Below are positions 7,934 to 16,573 of a stretch of DNA of 64,000 nt, piece by piece. The notes under the pieces were generated by a model, which had not been told where the DNA came from, made no database searches, and saw nothing but the letters and a program-made list of their open reading frames with translations. Position numbers and translations under genes: made by a program. Every line of letters starts with the position of its first letter. The first letter of the stretch is position 1. Source of the DNA: Comamonas denitrificans (GTDB lineage: Bacteria; Pseudomonadota; Gammaproteobacteria; Burkholderiales; Burkholderiaceae_C); NCBI RefSeq assembly GCF_017368815.1, contig NZ_JAFNME010000006.1, forward strand, positions 1 to 64,000. Direction: 5' to 3'.

Positions 7934-8013
7934 GATAGCTGGTAGCGCTGGTTAATCAAGGGATTAATGCATTAAACGCCTTGAAGTTAATCAATAACAA
8001 GCGCTTGCAGCTC
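7934..8013. repeat. Dispersed palindromic repeat (AGCGCTTG/AGCTAT type)
   Basis: The left half begins GATAGCTGGTAGCGCT and the right half reads ATAACAAGCGCTTGCAGCTC, forming an imperfect inverted repeat with ATTAATC-type inner arms. It fills most of the gap before hom. Sixteen bases of the left half recur exactly inside the rarA coding region at 50237-50252. Confidence 0.6.
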
Positions 8014-8048
8014 TTATTTTTAAATAGTTCTTTATTTTTAAACACACC

Positions 8049-9383
8049 ATGAAACCCATTCAAGTTGGCCTTTTAGGCATTGGCACCGTCGGTAGTGGCA
8101 CGTTTGCCGTTTTGCAACGCAACCAGCAAGAGATTGCCCGCCGCGCCGGGCGGGGCATTGAAATTGCCATGGTGGCCGATCTGGACGTGGAGCGCGCCCG
8201 CGCCATTGTGGGCGAGCAGATTCAGGTGGTGAACGATGCCCGCGCCGTGATTGCCAACCCCGATATCGATGTGGTGGTGGAGCTGATTGGCGGCTACGGC
8301 ATCGCCAAGGCGCTGGTGCTGGAGGCGATTGCCGCCGGCAAGCATGTGGTCACCGCCAACAAGGCGCTGCTGGCGGTGCATGGCACGGAAATTTTCCAGG
8401 CGGCGCATGACAAGGGCGTGGTTGTGGCCTTTGAAGCGGCCGTGGCCGGGGGCATTCCCATCATCAAGGCGCTGCGCGAGGGCCTCTCTGCCAACCAGAT
8501 CCAGTGGGTGGCGGGCATCATCAACGGCACGACCAACTTCATCCTGTCGGAAATGCGCGACAAGGGCTTGGACTTTGACGTGGTGCTCAAAGAAGCCCAG
8601 CGCCTGGGCTACGCCGAGGCCGATCCCACCTTTGACATCGAAGGTGTGGATGCCGCGCACAAGGCCACCATCCTGAGCGCCATGGCGTTTGGCATTCCGG
8701 TGCAATTTGACAAGGCCTACGTTGAAGGCATCACCCAGCTGGCCGCTGCCGACATCAAATACGCCGAGCAGCTGGGCTACCGCATCAAGCTCTTGGGCAT
8801 CACCAAGCGCACTGACAAAGGGGTGGAGCTGCGCGTTCACCCCAGCCTGATTCCGGCCAAACGCCTGATCGCCAACGTTGAAGGCGCGATGAACGCCGTG
8901 CTGGTACAGGGCGATGCCGTGGGTGCCACGCTGTACTACGGCAAGGGCGCAGGCAGCGAGCCCACCGCCAGCGCCGTGATTGCTGATTTGGTCGATATCG
9001 TCCGCCTGATTGATGCCGATCCGGCCCACCGGGTGCCGCCGCTGGCCTTCCAGAGCCACACCCTGGCGGCGGCGGCCGGGGCCTTGCCGGTGCTGCCCAT
9101 GGCCGAGGTGGTCACCAGCTACTACCTGCGCATTCGCGTGGCCGACGAGGCTGGCGTGCTGGCCCAAATTACCAGCCTGATTGCCGGTGCCAACATCAGC
9201 ATCGATGCGGTGCTGCAGCGCGAAGCCGATGAAATCGGTGGCGAAGGCATTGCGCAGACCGACCTGATCATCCTCACCCACGATACGCGCGAGGGCGACA
9301 TGGACGCGGCCCTGGCGCGTATCCAGGCCCTGCCTTCGGTGCTGGCCCCCATCACCCGCATTCGCAAAGAGGAGTTGAACTGA
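8049..9383 (+). CDS. hom: Homoserine dehydrogenase
   Basis: This enzyme reduces aspartate semialdehyde to homoserine, the committed step to threonine and methionine. The 444-residue protein has an N-terminal Rossmann motif GLLGIGTVGSG (7-17), the conserved THANKALL-like segment (VVTANKALLAVHG), the catalytic region GGIPIIKALREGL, and a C-terminal ACT domain (about 360-440), which in this family usually confers feedback control by threonine. It is monofunctional, without aspartokinase. Its stop codon overlaps the thrC start by one base (TGATG), so the pair is translationally coupled. Unlike asd, it has no Thr-rich leader ORF upstream. Confidence 0.96.
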   Translation: MKPIQVGLLGIGTVGSGTFAVLQRNQQEIARRAGRGIEIAMVADLDVERARAIVGEQIQVVNDARAVIANPDIDVVVELIGGYGIAKALVLEAIAAGKHVVTANKALLAVHGTEIFQAAHDKGVVVAFEAAVAGGIPIIKALREGLSANQIQWVAGIINGTTNFILSEMRDKGLDFDVVLKEAQRLGYAEADPTFDIEGVDAAHKATILSAMAFGIPVQFDKAYVEGITQLAAADIKYAEQLGYRIKLLGITKRTDKGVELRVHPSLIPAKRLIANVEGAMNAVLVQGDAVGATLYYGKGAGSEPTASAVIADLVDIVRLIDADPAHRVPPLAFQSHTLAAAAGALPVLPMAEVVTSYYLRIRVADEAGVLAQITSLIAGANISIDAVLQREADEIGGEGIAQTDLIILTHDTREGDMDAALARIQALPSVLAPITRIRKEELN

Positions 9384-10807
9384 TGCGCTACCTCTCCACC
9401 CGTGGCCACGCCGAGCGCAAACGCTTTTGCGACATCTTGCTCGAAGGGCTGGCCCCCGATGGCGGCCTGTACCTGCCCGAAAGCTACCCGCAAATCAGCA
9501 CCGAGCGCCTGGGGCAGTTGCGGCAGATGTATGCCGAACAGGGCTACGCGGCCCTGGCGTTTGAGATTTTGTCGCTCTACATCGACGACATTCCGGCCGA
9601 CGATTTGCGCGCGCTGTGCGCCAAAACCTATACCGAAGCCGTCTTTGGCAGTGCCGCCATCACCCCGGTGCGCCCGCTGGAAGGCCCGCTGCACATTCAG
9701 GCGCTGTCCAACGGCCCCACGCTGGCCTTTAAAGACATGGCCATGCAGCTGCTGGGCAACCTGTTTGAATACGAACTGGCCCGCCGGGGTGAAGCGCTCA
9801 ACATTCTGGGCGCAACCAGCGGCGACACCGGCAGCGCGGCCGAATACGCCATGCGCGGTAAAAAAGGCGTGCGCGTGTTCATGACCAGCCCCAACGGGCG
9901 CATGAGCCCCTTCCAGCAGGCGCAGATGTTCAGTCTGCAGGATGAGAACATCCACAACCTGGCCATCGAGGGCGTGTTTGACGACTGCCAAGACATCGTC
10001 AAGGCCGTCAGCAACGACCATGCCTTTAAGGCGCAGTACAAGATCGGCACCGTCAATTCCATCAACTGGGCGCGGCTGCTGGCGCAGGTGGTGTACTACT
10101 TTGCCGGTTATTTTCAGGTGACCCAAAGCGATACGGAACAAGTCAGCTTCACCGTGCCCAGCGGCAACTTTGGCAACGTCTGTGCCGGCCATGTGGCGCG
10201 GCAAATGGGCCTGCCGATTGCCAAACTGGTGGTGGCCACGAACGAGAACGATGTGCTGGACGAGTTCTTTCGCACCGGCGTGTACCAGGTGCGCGGCGCC
10301 GCAGCGACGTTTGAGACCTCCAGCCCGTCGATGGACATCAGCAAGGCGAGCAATTTTGAGCGCTTTATCTTCGACCTGGTCGGCCGCGATGGGGTGCGCA
10401 CCCAGGCCTTGTTTACCCAAGGCGTAGGCCGCGAGGGGCGTTTTGACCTGAGCGCCGACCCGGTGTTTGCCGATATCCAGGGCAAATTTGGCTTTGTTAG
10501 CGGCAAAAGCACCCATGCCGACCGCCTGGCCACCATCCGCGACAGCTACCAGCGCCTGGGCCAGATGGTCGATACCCACACCGCCGATGGCATCAAGGTG
10601 GCCCGCGAGCACCTGGGCACAGAGCCGATGGTGGTGCTGGAGACGGCCCTGCCCATCAAATTTGCCGCCACCATCGAAGAGGCCCTGGGCCGCCAGCCCG
10701 AGCGCCCGGCGCAGTTCAACGGCATCGAAGCCCTGCCCAAGCGCGTGCAGGTGCTGCCTGCCGATGTGGCGCTGGTGAAAACCTATATCGCCCAGCACTG
10801 CGATTGA
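9383..10807 (+). CDS. thrC: Threonine synthase
   Basis: It converts O-phosphohomoserine to threonine with PLP. The 474-residue protein has the PLP lysine in SNGPTLAFKDMAMQ (K117) and the phosphate-binding loop GATSGDTGSAA, and its length fits the long bacterial ThrC class. It follows hom with a one-base overlap. The homoserine kinase gene (thrB) is not in the window. The downstream gap to mobB holds a dispersed hairpin repeat. Confidence 0.96.
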   Translation: MRYLSTRGHAERKRFCDILLEGLAPDGGLYLPESYPQISTERLGQLRQMYAEQGYAALAFEILSLYIDDIPADDLRALCAKTYTEAVFGSAAITPVRPLEGPLHIQALSNGPTLAFKDMAMQLLGNLFEYELARRGEALNILGATSGDTGSAAEYAMRGKKGVRVFMTSPNGRMSPFQQAQMFSLQDENIHNLAIEGVFDDCQDIVKAVSNDHAFKAQYKIGTVNSINWARLLAQVVYYFAGYFQVTQSDTEQVSFTVPSGNFGNVCAGHVARQMGLPIAKLVVATNENDVLDEFFRTGVYQVRGAAATFETSSPSMDISKASNFERFIFDLVGRDGVRTQALFTQGVGREGRFDLSADPVFADIQGKFGFVSGKSTHADRLATIRDSYQRLGQMVDTHTADGIKVAREHLGTEPMVVLETALPIKFAATIEEALGRQPERPAQFNGIEALPKRVQVLPADVALVKTYIAQHCD

Positions 10808-10828
10808 TCGGTTTTTACATCAAAAACT

Positions 10829-10872
10829 ACCAACAGCGCTTGTATATCAAGCGCCGTTTGCTATTAAAAACA
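10829..10872. repeat. Dispersed palindromic repeat between thrC and mobB
   Basis: Perfect core stem GCGCTTG-TATAT-CAAGCGC (10836-10842 with 10848-10854), flanked by CAACA and CGTTTGCTATT. It belongs to the same family as the repeats at 7934, 21684 and 31123. It lacks a T-run, so it is not a clear terminator here. Confidence 0.65.
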
Positions 10873-10887
10873 GTGAAAGGAGGGCCC

Positions 10888-11439
10888 ATGCACGCCCTGG
10901 GTTTCGCCGCGTATTCGGGCACGGGCAAGACGACCTTGCTGGAAAAAATCATCGCCTTGCTGCGCCAGCGGGGGCTGCGGGTGGCCACCGTCAAGCACGC
11001 CCACCACGATGTGGACATCGACCAGCCGGGCAAGGACAGCTGGCGCCACCGCCAGGCCGGGGCCAGCCAGGTGCTGCTGGTGTGCGACCGGCGCATGGCG
11101 CTGGTGCAAGAGTTTGACGCGCCGCAGGAGCTGGATGTCCACGCCATGCTGGCCCAGCTCGACCCGCGCATGGATTGGGCGCTGGTGGAGGGCTTTAAGC
11201 AGGGCAATTTGCCCAAAATCGAGCTGTGGCGTGCGCCTGCGCCGGGCCAGCCGGTGCGCCCTTTGCAGTGCTTGAGCGATCCCAGCGTGCTGGCGCTGGC
11301 CACCGATGCGCCGCAGCAGCTGCCCCAGCCCTTGCCCGCGCAGGTTGCGCTGTTGGACTTAAATGCCCCTGAGGCCATCGTTGCCTGGATGCTGGCGCAA
11401 GGGGAGCGGCTACAGTATGTGCCTCCGAAAACTCCTTGA
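10888..11439 (+). CDS. mobB: Molybdopterin-guanine dinucleotide biosynthesis adaptor MobB
   Basis: A P-loop GTPase-like protein that assists MobA in attaching GMP to molybdopterin. The 183-residue protein opens MHALGFAAYSGTGKTTLLEK with Walker A at residues 8-15, followed by TVKHAHHDVDID, a MobB hallmark, and later WALVEGFK. I chose the ATG at 10888 because GGAGGG lies just upstream and the family starts one strand before the P-loop; the frame is open 84 bp further back into thrC. It forms a cluster with moeA (6-bp gap) and moaD. Confidence 0.92.
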   Translation: MHALGFAAYSGTGKTTLLEKIIALLRQRGLRVATVKHAHHDVDIDQPGKDSWRHRQAGASQVLLVCDRRMALVQEFDAPQELDVHAMLAQLDPRMDWALVEGFKQGNLPKIELWRAPAPGQPVRPLQCLSDPSVLALATDAPQQLPQPLPAQVALLDLNAPEAIVAWMLAQGERLQYVPPKTP

Positions 11440-11445
11440 TCTGCC

Positions 11446-12696
11446 ATGTCTCGCGCACCCCTTACTCCCTTAGAAGACGCTTTGGCCGCTGTGCTGGCCC
11501 AGGCGCAGCCACTCCCTGGTGGGGCCTTTGTCGATTTGCTGCAGGCCGATGGCCGGGTGCTGGCGGCCGACTGCATTGCGCCCTTGCAGGTGCCGCCGCT
11601 GGACAACTCGGCCATGGATGGCTACGCCGTGCGCAGCGCCGAGGTGGCGCAGGCCGGCACGGTGCTGCCGGTGAGCCAGCGCATTCCCGCCGGGCAGGTG
11701 GGCGCGGCGCTGCAGGTGGGCACCGTGGCGCGGATTTTTACCGGGGCCCCGCTGCCGCTGGGGGCCGATGCCATCGTTATGCAGGAAGACTGCACGGTGC
11801 TGGACGATGGCCGGGTGCGCTTTGACGCGGTGCCGCAACCGGGCCAGTTTGTGCGCCGCGCCGGGCAAGACATTGCCCTGGGCAGCACCGCGCTGCAGGC
11901 CGGGCTGCGCCTGACCCCGGCAGCGCTGGGGCTGGCGGCCAGCCTGGGGCTGGCGCAACTGCCCGTGGCCCGCCGGCCGCGGGTGGCGCTGTTTTCTACG
12001 GGCGATGAGCTGGCGCTGCCTGGCAGCATCGCCCCGCAGGATTTGCCGCCGGGGCATATCTTTAACAGCAACCGCTATGTGCTGGCCAGCTTGCTGCAGC
12101 GCTGGGGCTGCGAGGTGGTGGATGGTGGCATCCTGCCCGACGACCGGGCGGCCACCCACGCCGCCCTGGCCCAGGCGGCGCAGGATTGCGACCTGCTGGT
12201 GACCAGCGCCGGGGTGTCGGTGGGCGAAGAAGACCATGTGCGCCCGGTGGTCGAGCAGCTGGGGGCGCTGTCGCTGTGGAAGATTGCCATGAAGCCGGGC
12301 AAGCCCTTTGCCTTTGGCCACGTGCGCCGCAGCGGGGGCGATCCAGCGGCCGGGCGGGCGCACTTTATCGGCCTGCCGGGCAACCCGGTGTCCAGCCTGA
12401 TCACGGCGCTGGTGCTGCTGCGCCCCTTTGTGCTGGCCTTGCAAGGGGCCAGCGTGGTGCAGCCGCCAGCGCATTGGCTGATGGCGGATTTTGAAATTAC
12501 CCAGCGCGATAGCCGCCGTGAGTTTTTGCGCGTGCGGCGCAATGCAGCCGGGCAGTTGGAGCTGTTTGCCAACCAGAACTCGGGGGTGCTGACCTCCACC
12601 GTCTGGGCCGAGGGCTTGGTGGACAACCCGGCGCAGACCTTGATTGCACGCGGTGAGCGCGTGCGCTTTTTGCCTTTTTCGGAGCTGCTCACATGA
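11446..12696 (+). CDS. moeA: Molybdopterin molybdotransferase MoeA
   Basis: MoeA inserts molybdate into adenylylated molybdopterin. The 416-residue protein has the conserved PPLDNSAMDGYAV (about 49-61), the GAPLPLGADAIVMQED segment, the MPT-binding domain with FSTGDEL and the TSAGVSVGEED motif, and a C-terminal domain IV. The start MSRAPLTPLE lies 6 bp after the mobB stop. Its stop overlaps the moaD start by 4 bp (ATGA). Confidence 0.96.
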   Translation: MSRAPLTPLEDALAAVLAQAQPLPGGAFVDLLQADGRVLAADCIAPLQVPPLDNSAMDGYAVRSAEVAQAGTVLPVSQRIPAGQVGAALQVGTVARIFTGAPLPLGADAIVMQEDCTVLDDGRVRFDAVPQPGQFVRRAGQDIALGSTALQAGLRLTPAALGLAASLGLAQLPVARRPRVALFSTGDELALPGSIAPQDLPPGHIFNSNRYVLASLLQRWGCEVVDGGILPDDRAATHAALAQAAQDCDLLVTSAGVSVGEEDHVRPVVEQLGALSLWKIAMKPGKPFAFGHVRRSGGDPAAGRAHFIGLPGNPVSSLITALVLLRPFVLALQGASVVQPPAHWLMADFEITQRDSRREFLRVRRNAAGQLELFANQNSGVLTSTVWAEGLVDNPAQTLIARGERVRFLPFSELLT

Positions 12697-12950
12697 CCAA
12701 GACGATTACGGTGCGCTACTTTGCCTCGATCCGCGAGGCCATGGGCACGGGGGAAGAAACCTGGGCCACCACGGCCCCCACCGTGGCGGCTTTGCGCCAG
12801 GAGCTGGCCGGGCGCAGTGCCCAGGCCGCGCTGGCGCTGGCCGAAGACCAGCCGGTGCGGCTGGCGCTGAACCAAACCATGTGCCCGCCCGATGCGCCGA
12901 TTGCGCCGGGCGATGAAGTGGCATTTTTTCCGCCGGTGACCGGGGGGTAG
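12693..12950 (+). CDS. moaD: Molybdopterin synthase small subunit MoaD
   Basis: A ubiquitin-fold sulfur carrier of 85 residues with the required C-terminal Gly-Gly (FFPPVTGG), which is thiocarboxylated and donates sulfur to make the dithiolene of molybdopterin. The N-terminus ITVRYFASIREAMG is typical. It overlaps moeA by 4 bp. The partner large subunit gene moaE, which often follows directly, is absent; a terminator and the biotin-transport cluster come next. Confidence 0.95.
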   Translation: MTKTITVRYFASIREAMGTGEETWATTAPTVAALRQELAGRSAQAALALAEDQPVRLALNQTMCPPDAPIAPGDEVAFFPPVTGG

Positions 12951-13017
12951 GCTGTTTTTAGTGGCAATTGAAGGTGAAAAGACCGAAGTTAATCGATTTG
13001 TCTTTAACTGAATTCAA

Positions 13018-13045
13018 AATGCCGACTTTGGTCGGCATTTTTGCG
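13018..13045 (+). terminator. Rho-independent terminator after moaD
   Basis: A stem of AATGCCGAC and GTCGGCATT around a TTTG loop, followed by TTT. It closes the hom-thrC-mobB-moeA-moaD group about 70 bp after moaD. Confidence 0.85.
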
Positions 13046-13048
13046 TGG

Positions 13049-13062
13049 ATTTACCGGTAAAT
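13049..13062. promoter_or_regulatory. Perfect palindrome upstream of bioM (candidate operator)
   Basis: ATTTACCGGTAAAT is a 14-bp perfect palindrome 97 bp before the bioM start, directly after the moaD terminator. A possible promoter follows, CTGACC (13103-13108) and TAAAAT (13127-13132) with 18-bp spacing. It does not match the spaced E. coli BirA operator arms or the BioR pattern as I know them. The regulator is unknown. Confidence 0.4.
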
Positions 13063-13159
13063 GGCAGCAGTTGCCGCCCCTGGCCTTTTTCATGCCGGGA
13101 GGCTGACCGGGGGCGGGGCGGCTTCCTAAAATCGCCGCCATCACATCAGGAACGGATTC

Positions 13160-13894
13160 ATGACGATGCAGGGTTGGGAGTTGCAGGACATTCATTTACG
13201 CCGGGGGCAAACCCCGGTGTTTGCCGGGTTGCACCTGCAATTGCACGAAGCGCGCATTGGCTTGATCGGCTTTAACGGCGCGGGCAAAACCAGTTTGCTG
13301 CGCATGCTGGCCGGGCTGGATGTGCCCCAGCAGGGCCGCATCGTGCGCCAGGGCGAGACTTTGCACAGTGCCGAACGTGGCCACGCGCCCAGCCGCCGGG
13401 TGGGGCTGATGTTTCAGAACCCGGACGACCAAATCATCTTCCCCACCGTGCAGGAAGAGCTGCAGCTGTCCTGGCGCAGCGCCCACCCCGGCAGCAGCCG
13501 GGCGCAGGCGGCCCAGGCGGTGGCGGATTTTTTACAGCAGCGCGGCCTGGCGCACTGGGCCGAGCGGGCCGTGGGCAGCTTAAGCCAAGGCCAACGCCAA
13601 TGGGTGTGCTGGCTGGCCATGCGGGTGGCCCAGCCCGAGGTGCTGCTGCTGGACGAGCCCTACGCCAGCCTGGATTTGCCCGGCCAGTTGCGGCTGGCCG
13701 CCGACATTGCCGCCTGCCCGCAGCAGGTGCTGGTCTCGACCCACGTGCTGGACTATGTGCGCGACTACCCGCGCGTGCTGTGGCTGGAGCAGGGGCAGTT
13801 GCGCCTGGACGGGCCGGGCCAGCAGGTGTGCGCCGCGTACGAGGCACATGTGCGCCGCCTGGGTATCGACCAGGGATGGGCGCAGCATGGGTAG
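13160..13894 (+). CDS. bioM: Biotin ECF transporter ATPase BioM
   Basis: The ATP-binding subunit of an energy-coupling-factor transporter. In 244 residues it has Walker A GFNGAGKTS (37-45), the Q-loop segment LMFQNPDDQIIFPTV (the NPDDQ pattern typical of ECF ATPases), the signature LSQGQRQ and Walker B VLLLDEPYASLD. It starts the bioM-bioN-bioY cluster and overlaps bioN by 8 bp. The biotin assignment rests on the adjacent BioY; the ATPase alone would only be called CbiO-like. Confidence 0.9.
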   Translation: MTMQGWELQDIHLRRGQTPVFAGLHLQLHEARIGLIGFNGAGKTSLLRMLAGLDVPQQGRIVRQGETLHSAERGHAPSRRVGLMFQNPDDQIIFPTVQEELQLSWRSAHPGSSRAQAAQAVADFLQQRGLAHWAERAVGSLSQGQRQWVCWLAMRVAQPEVLLLDEPYASLDLPGQLRLAADIAACPQQVLVSTHVLDYVRDYPRVLWLEQGQLRLDGPGQQVCAAYEAHVRRLGIDQGWAQHG

Positions 13895-14480
13895 TTTGTA
13901 TAGCGAGTACCGCACGTGGTTGCACGGTTTCAGGGCAGGATTCAAGTTATTTGGCTTGGTGATTGCGGGAATAGCTCTTTTTATTATTCAACCGCTGTGG
14001 GCTTTGGCCGCCGTGGCGGCGCTGTGTGCCGGGGTGCTGGCCAGCCTGGGGCCGGCCACGCAACCGGCGCGGCGCTTGCTGGTGGCGGTGCTGGTGGCGG
14101 CTTTGTTGGTAGCAGGGTTTCATGTATGGATGGGCACCTGGCAGGTGGGCGTGGCCAGTGCTTTGCGGCTGTTTTGCGCCTCCAGCCTGGGCGTGGCGCT
14201 GACGGTGACCACCCGCACCGGCGATGTGGTGGCGGTGCTGGAATGGCTGCTGCAGCCGCTGCGCCCGCTGGGGGTGGACCCCGAGCGCCTGTCGCTGCAG
14301 CTGGGCTTGATGCTGCGCTTTACCGAGCACTTTTTCATCCAGTGGGGCAAGCTGGACGATGCCTACCGCCTGCGCACCGGGCGCGGCGGCGGCTGGCGGC
14401 TGGTCGCCCCGCTGGCCGTGCACATGTTGCAAACCGCGCGGCGCGTGGCCGATGCGTTGTTTGTCCGCTTGGGCGGTTAG
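13887..14480 (+). CDS. bioN: Biotin ECF transporter transmembrane subunit BioN (EcfT)
   Basis: The 197-residue membrane protein has several hydrophobic segments in its first half and the EcfT-type cytoplasmic helices near RFTEHFFIQWGKLDDAYRLR, which couple the ATPase to the substrate-binding subunit. The ATG at 13887 lies inside the end of bioM; an open frame further upstream runs through bioM and is not used. The downstream neighbour bioY begins 24 bp later. Confidence 0.88.
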   Translation: MGSLYSEYRTWLHGFRAGFKLFGLVIAGIALFIIQPLWALAAVAALCAGVLASLGPATQPARRLLVAVLVAALLVAGFHVWMGTWQVGVASALRLFCASSLGVALTVTTRTGDVVAVLEWLLQPLRPLGVDPERLSLQLGLMLRFTEHFFIQWGKLDDAYRLRTGRGGGWRLVAPLAVHMLQTARRVADALFVRLGG

Positions 14481-14504
14481 TTTTTTTAAAAGGAAGGTTT
14501 TGCT

Positions 14505-15086
14505 ATGACCACTTTGACGCGCAACAGCGCCCAATCGCTGTCCACCGTTGCCCTGTTTGCCGCTGTCATGGCGGTGCTGGGCCTGGTGCCCAAGATTGAC
14601 CTGCCCTTTGGCGTGCCCATTACCCTGCAGTCGCTGGGGGTGATGCTGGCCGGGTGCTTGCTGGGCGGCAAGCGCGGCTTTCAGTCGCTGGCCTTGTTTT
14701 TGCTGGCCGTGGCCGTGGGGTTGCCGCTGCTCTCAGGCGGGCGCGGGGGGATTGGCGTGTTCATGCTGCCCTCGGCGGGGTATTTGATTGGCTACGCCTT
14801 GGCGGCGGGCGTGATTGGCCTGCTCATGGGGCGCTTGCCCAGCAAAACACCCAAGCAAGCGGCGCTCAGCGCCTTGGTGGCCTCGGTGCTGGGCGGGGTG
14901 GTGTTTTTGCACGCCCTGGGCATTGCCGGGCTGGTGCTGATAGCGCAAATGCCGCTGGAAAAAGCCTTTCTGCTCGATTTGGCCTTTGTGCCTGGCGATT
15001 TGGCCAAGGCGGTGCTGTGCGCCATCGTGGTACACACCGTGGCCAAGGCCCTGCCCGATTGGCCGCTGGGTGGCAAAGCCGCATGA
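14505..15086 (+). CDS. bioY: Biotin transporter substrate-binding subunit BioY
   Basis: The biotin-specific S component. The 193-residue, six-helix-type protein shows family landmarks: VPKIDLPFGVPITLQSLGVM, the loop LLGGKRG, and GLPLLSGGRGGIGVF. It follows bioN after 24 bp with AAAGGAAG upstream. Its stop overlaps the next gene's ATG by 4 bp (ATGA), so the acyl-CoA ligase-like gene is translationally coupled to it. Confidence 0.95.
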   Translation: MTTLTRNSAQSLSTVALFAAVMAVLGLVPKIDLPFGVPITLQSLGVMLAGCLLGGKRGFQSLALFLLAVAVGLPLLSGGRGGIGVFMLPSAGYLIGYALAAGVIGLLMGRLPSKTPKQAALSALVASVLGGVVFLHALGIAGLVLIAQMPLEKAFLLDLAFVPGDLAKAVLCAIVVHTVAKALPDWPLGGKAA

Positions 15087-16573
15087 GCGGTCTACACCCC
15101 ATGCACCCCATGCCTCCCACCACCGCGCCCGTGTCCGCGCCCGTGCCACCGGCGTGGCGCTTGGTACACGACAGCATCGCGCACTGGGCCCAGGTGCAGC
15201 CCCAGGCGGTGGCCTTGGCCAGTGAGTGCGAGCAGCTCACCTTTGCCCAACTGCACCAGCGGGTACAGGCACAGGCGGCGCAATGGGGGCAATGGGATGG
15301 GGAGCAGGCCGCGCCCACCGTGTTGCTGCCGCTGCACCTGGGGGTGGTCGAGGGACTGGTGCAGTTTCTGGCCGTGCTGGCCAGTGGCCGTTGTGCGGCT
15401 ATTGGCGATGCGGCCTGGCCCCCGGCCATTGCCCAATCGGTGCAGGCGGCGGTGGCCGCTTTGCCCCCCTACCGGGCTGCAGCGCCAGACCTGATGCCGT
15501 TCTACATTGGCTTTACCTCGGGCAGCTCGGGCCAGCCCAAGGGGTTTCGCCGCCACCACCGCTCGTGGGTAGAAAGCTTTGCCATCACCGCCCATACCTT
15601 TGGGGCGCAGCTCACCGGCCCGGTGCTGGCCCCAGGGCGCATCAGCCATTCGCTGTTTTTGTTTGCCGCCATGCTGGGGCTGTGGACGGGGCGCGGGGCG
15701 CGGGTGCAAGAGAAATTTTCGGCAGAAACCACCTGGGCACAGCTGCAGCAAGCCCCTGGCAGCACCCTGGTGGCCGTGCCCAGCCAGCTTTTGTTGCTGA
15801 TGCAGATGGCGCAGCGCAAGGGCTGGGCCCCGTTGGCCCAGCCCAGCTTGGTCTTGATCAGCGGGGCCCGCTGGATGCGCGAGCACACGCCGCAGCTGCA
15901 AGCGCTTGTGCCGCAGGCGCGGGTGACGGAGTTCTACGGTGCCTCTGAGGCCAGCTACATCACCTGGATGGACGTGGCCGACCGCGCCCACCCGCAGACC
16001 GTGGGCCAGCCCTTTGGCAATGTGCAGCTGCGCATCGGCCCCACGCCCCACCGCAGCCTGCCGGTGGGCGAGGTGGGCCGCATCTGGCTGCGCAGCCCCA
16101 TGCTGTTCATGGATTACGTGCATGCCCTGGATGGCTCGGCCGCCGAGCTGCACGACGGCTGGCTGACCGTGCGCGACATGGGCTGGCTGGATGCGGCCGG
16201 CCAGCTCTACCTGTGCGGGCGCGAAAGCCGCATGCTGGTCACCCAGGGTAAAAACCTGTTCCCGGAAGAGGTGGAAGCCTGGCTGCTGGCCCAGCCCGGT
16301 GTGGCCCAGGCCAGCGTGATCGGCCTGCCCGATGCACTGCGCGGCCTGCGCATCCATGCCGTGCTGCACGGCACGGATTTGCCTGCGGCCACGGCCCTGG
16401 CCGCAGGCTGCCGGGCGCAGCTTGAAGCCTTTAAAACCCCGCGCCGCTGGTGGCGCTGGCAGGGGGCCTGGCCGCAAACGCGCAGCGGCAAAACCGATAC
16501 GGCAACCCTGCAAGCGGCCGTGGCCCAGGCGCTGGCCGGGCAGCCGCCCGCCGCCTTGCAGCCATGGCGGTAA
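15083..16573 (+). CDS. AMP-dependent acyl-CoA synthetase-like protein (YhfT type)
   Basis: An adenylate-forming enzyme of 496 residues. It has the P-loop TSGSSGQPKG (145-154), the aromatic motif VTEFYGASE, a hinge-region GRESRMLVTQGKN, and a C-terminal TRSGKTDT lysine. It overlaps bioY by 4 bp and the thiolase-like gene by 10 bp. As I recall, Bacillus subtilis has a BirA-controlled yhfU(bioY)-yhfT-yhfS operon with the same partners, an acyl-CoA ligase and a thiolase. The substrate is unknown; a pimelate-related or fatty acyl substrate would fit a role in biotin precursor supply, but that is inference. Confidence 0.82.
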   Translation: MSGLHPMHPMPPTTAPVSAPVPPAWRLVHDSIAHWAQVQPQAVALASECEQLTFAQLHQRVQAQAAQWGQWDGEQAAPTVLLPLHLGVVEGLVQFLAVLASGRCAAIGDAAWPPAIAQSVQAAVAALPPYRAAAPDLMPFYIGFTSGSSGQPKGFRRHHRSWVESFAITAHTFGAQLTGPVLAPGRISHSLFLFAAMLGLWTGRGARVQEKFSAETTWAQLQQAPGSTLVAVPSQLLLLMQMAQRKGWAPLAQPSLVLISGARWMREHTPQLQALVPQARVTEFYGASEASYITWMDVADRAHPQTVGQPFGNVQLRIGPTPHRSLPVGEVGRIWLRSPMLFMDYVHALDGSAAELHDGWLTVRDMGWLDAAGQLYLCGRESRMLVTQGKNLFPEEVEAWLLAQPGVAQASVIGLPDALRGLRIHAVLHGTDLPAATALAAGCRAQLEAFKTPRRWWRWQGAWPQTRSGKTDTATLQAAVAQALAGQPPAALQPWR

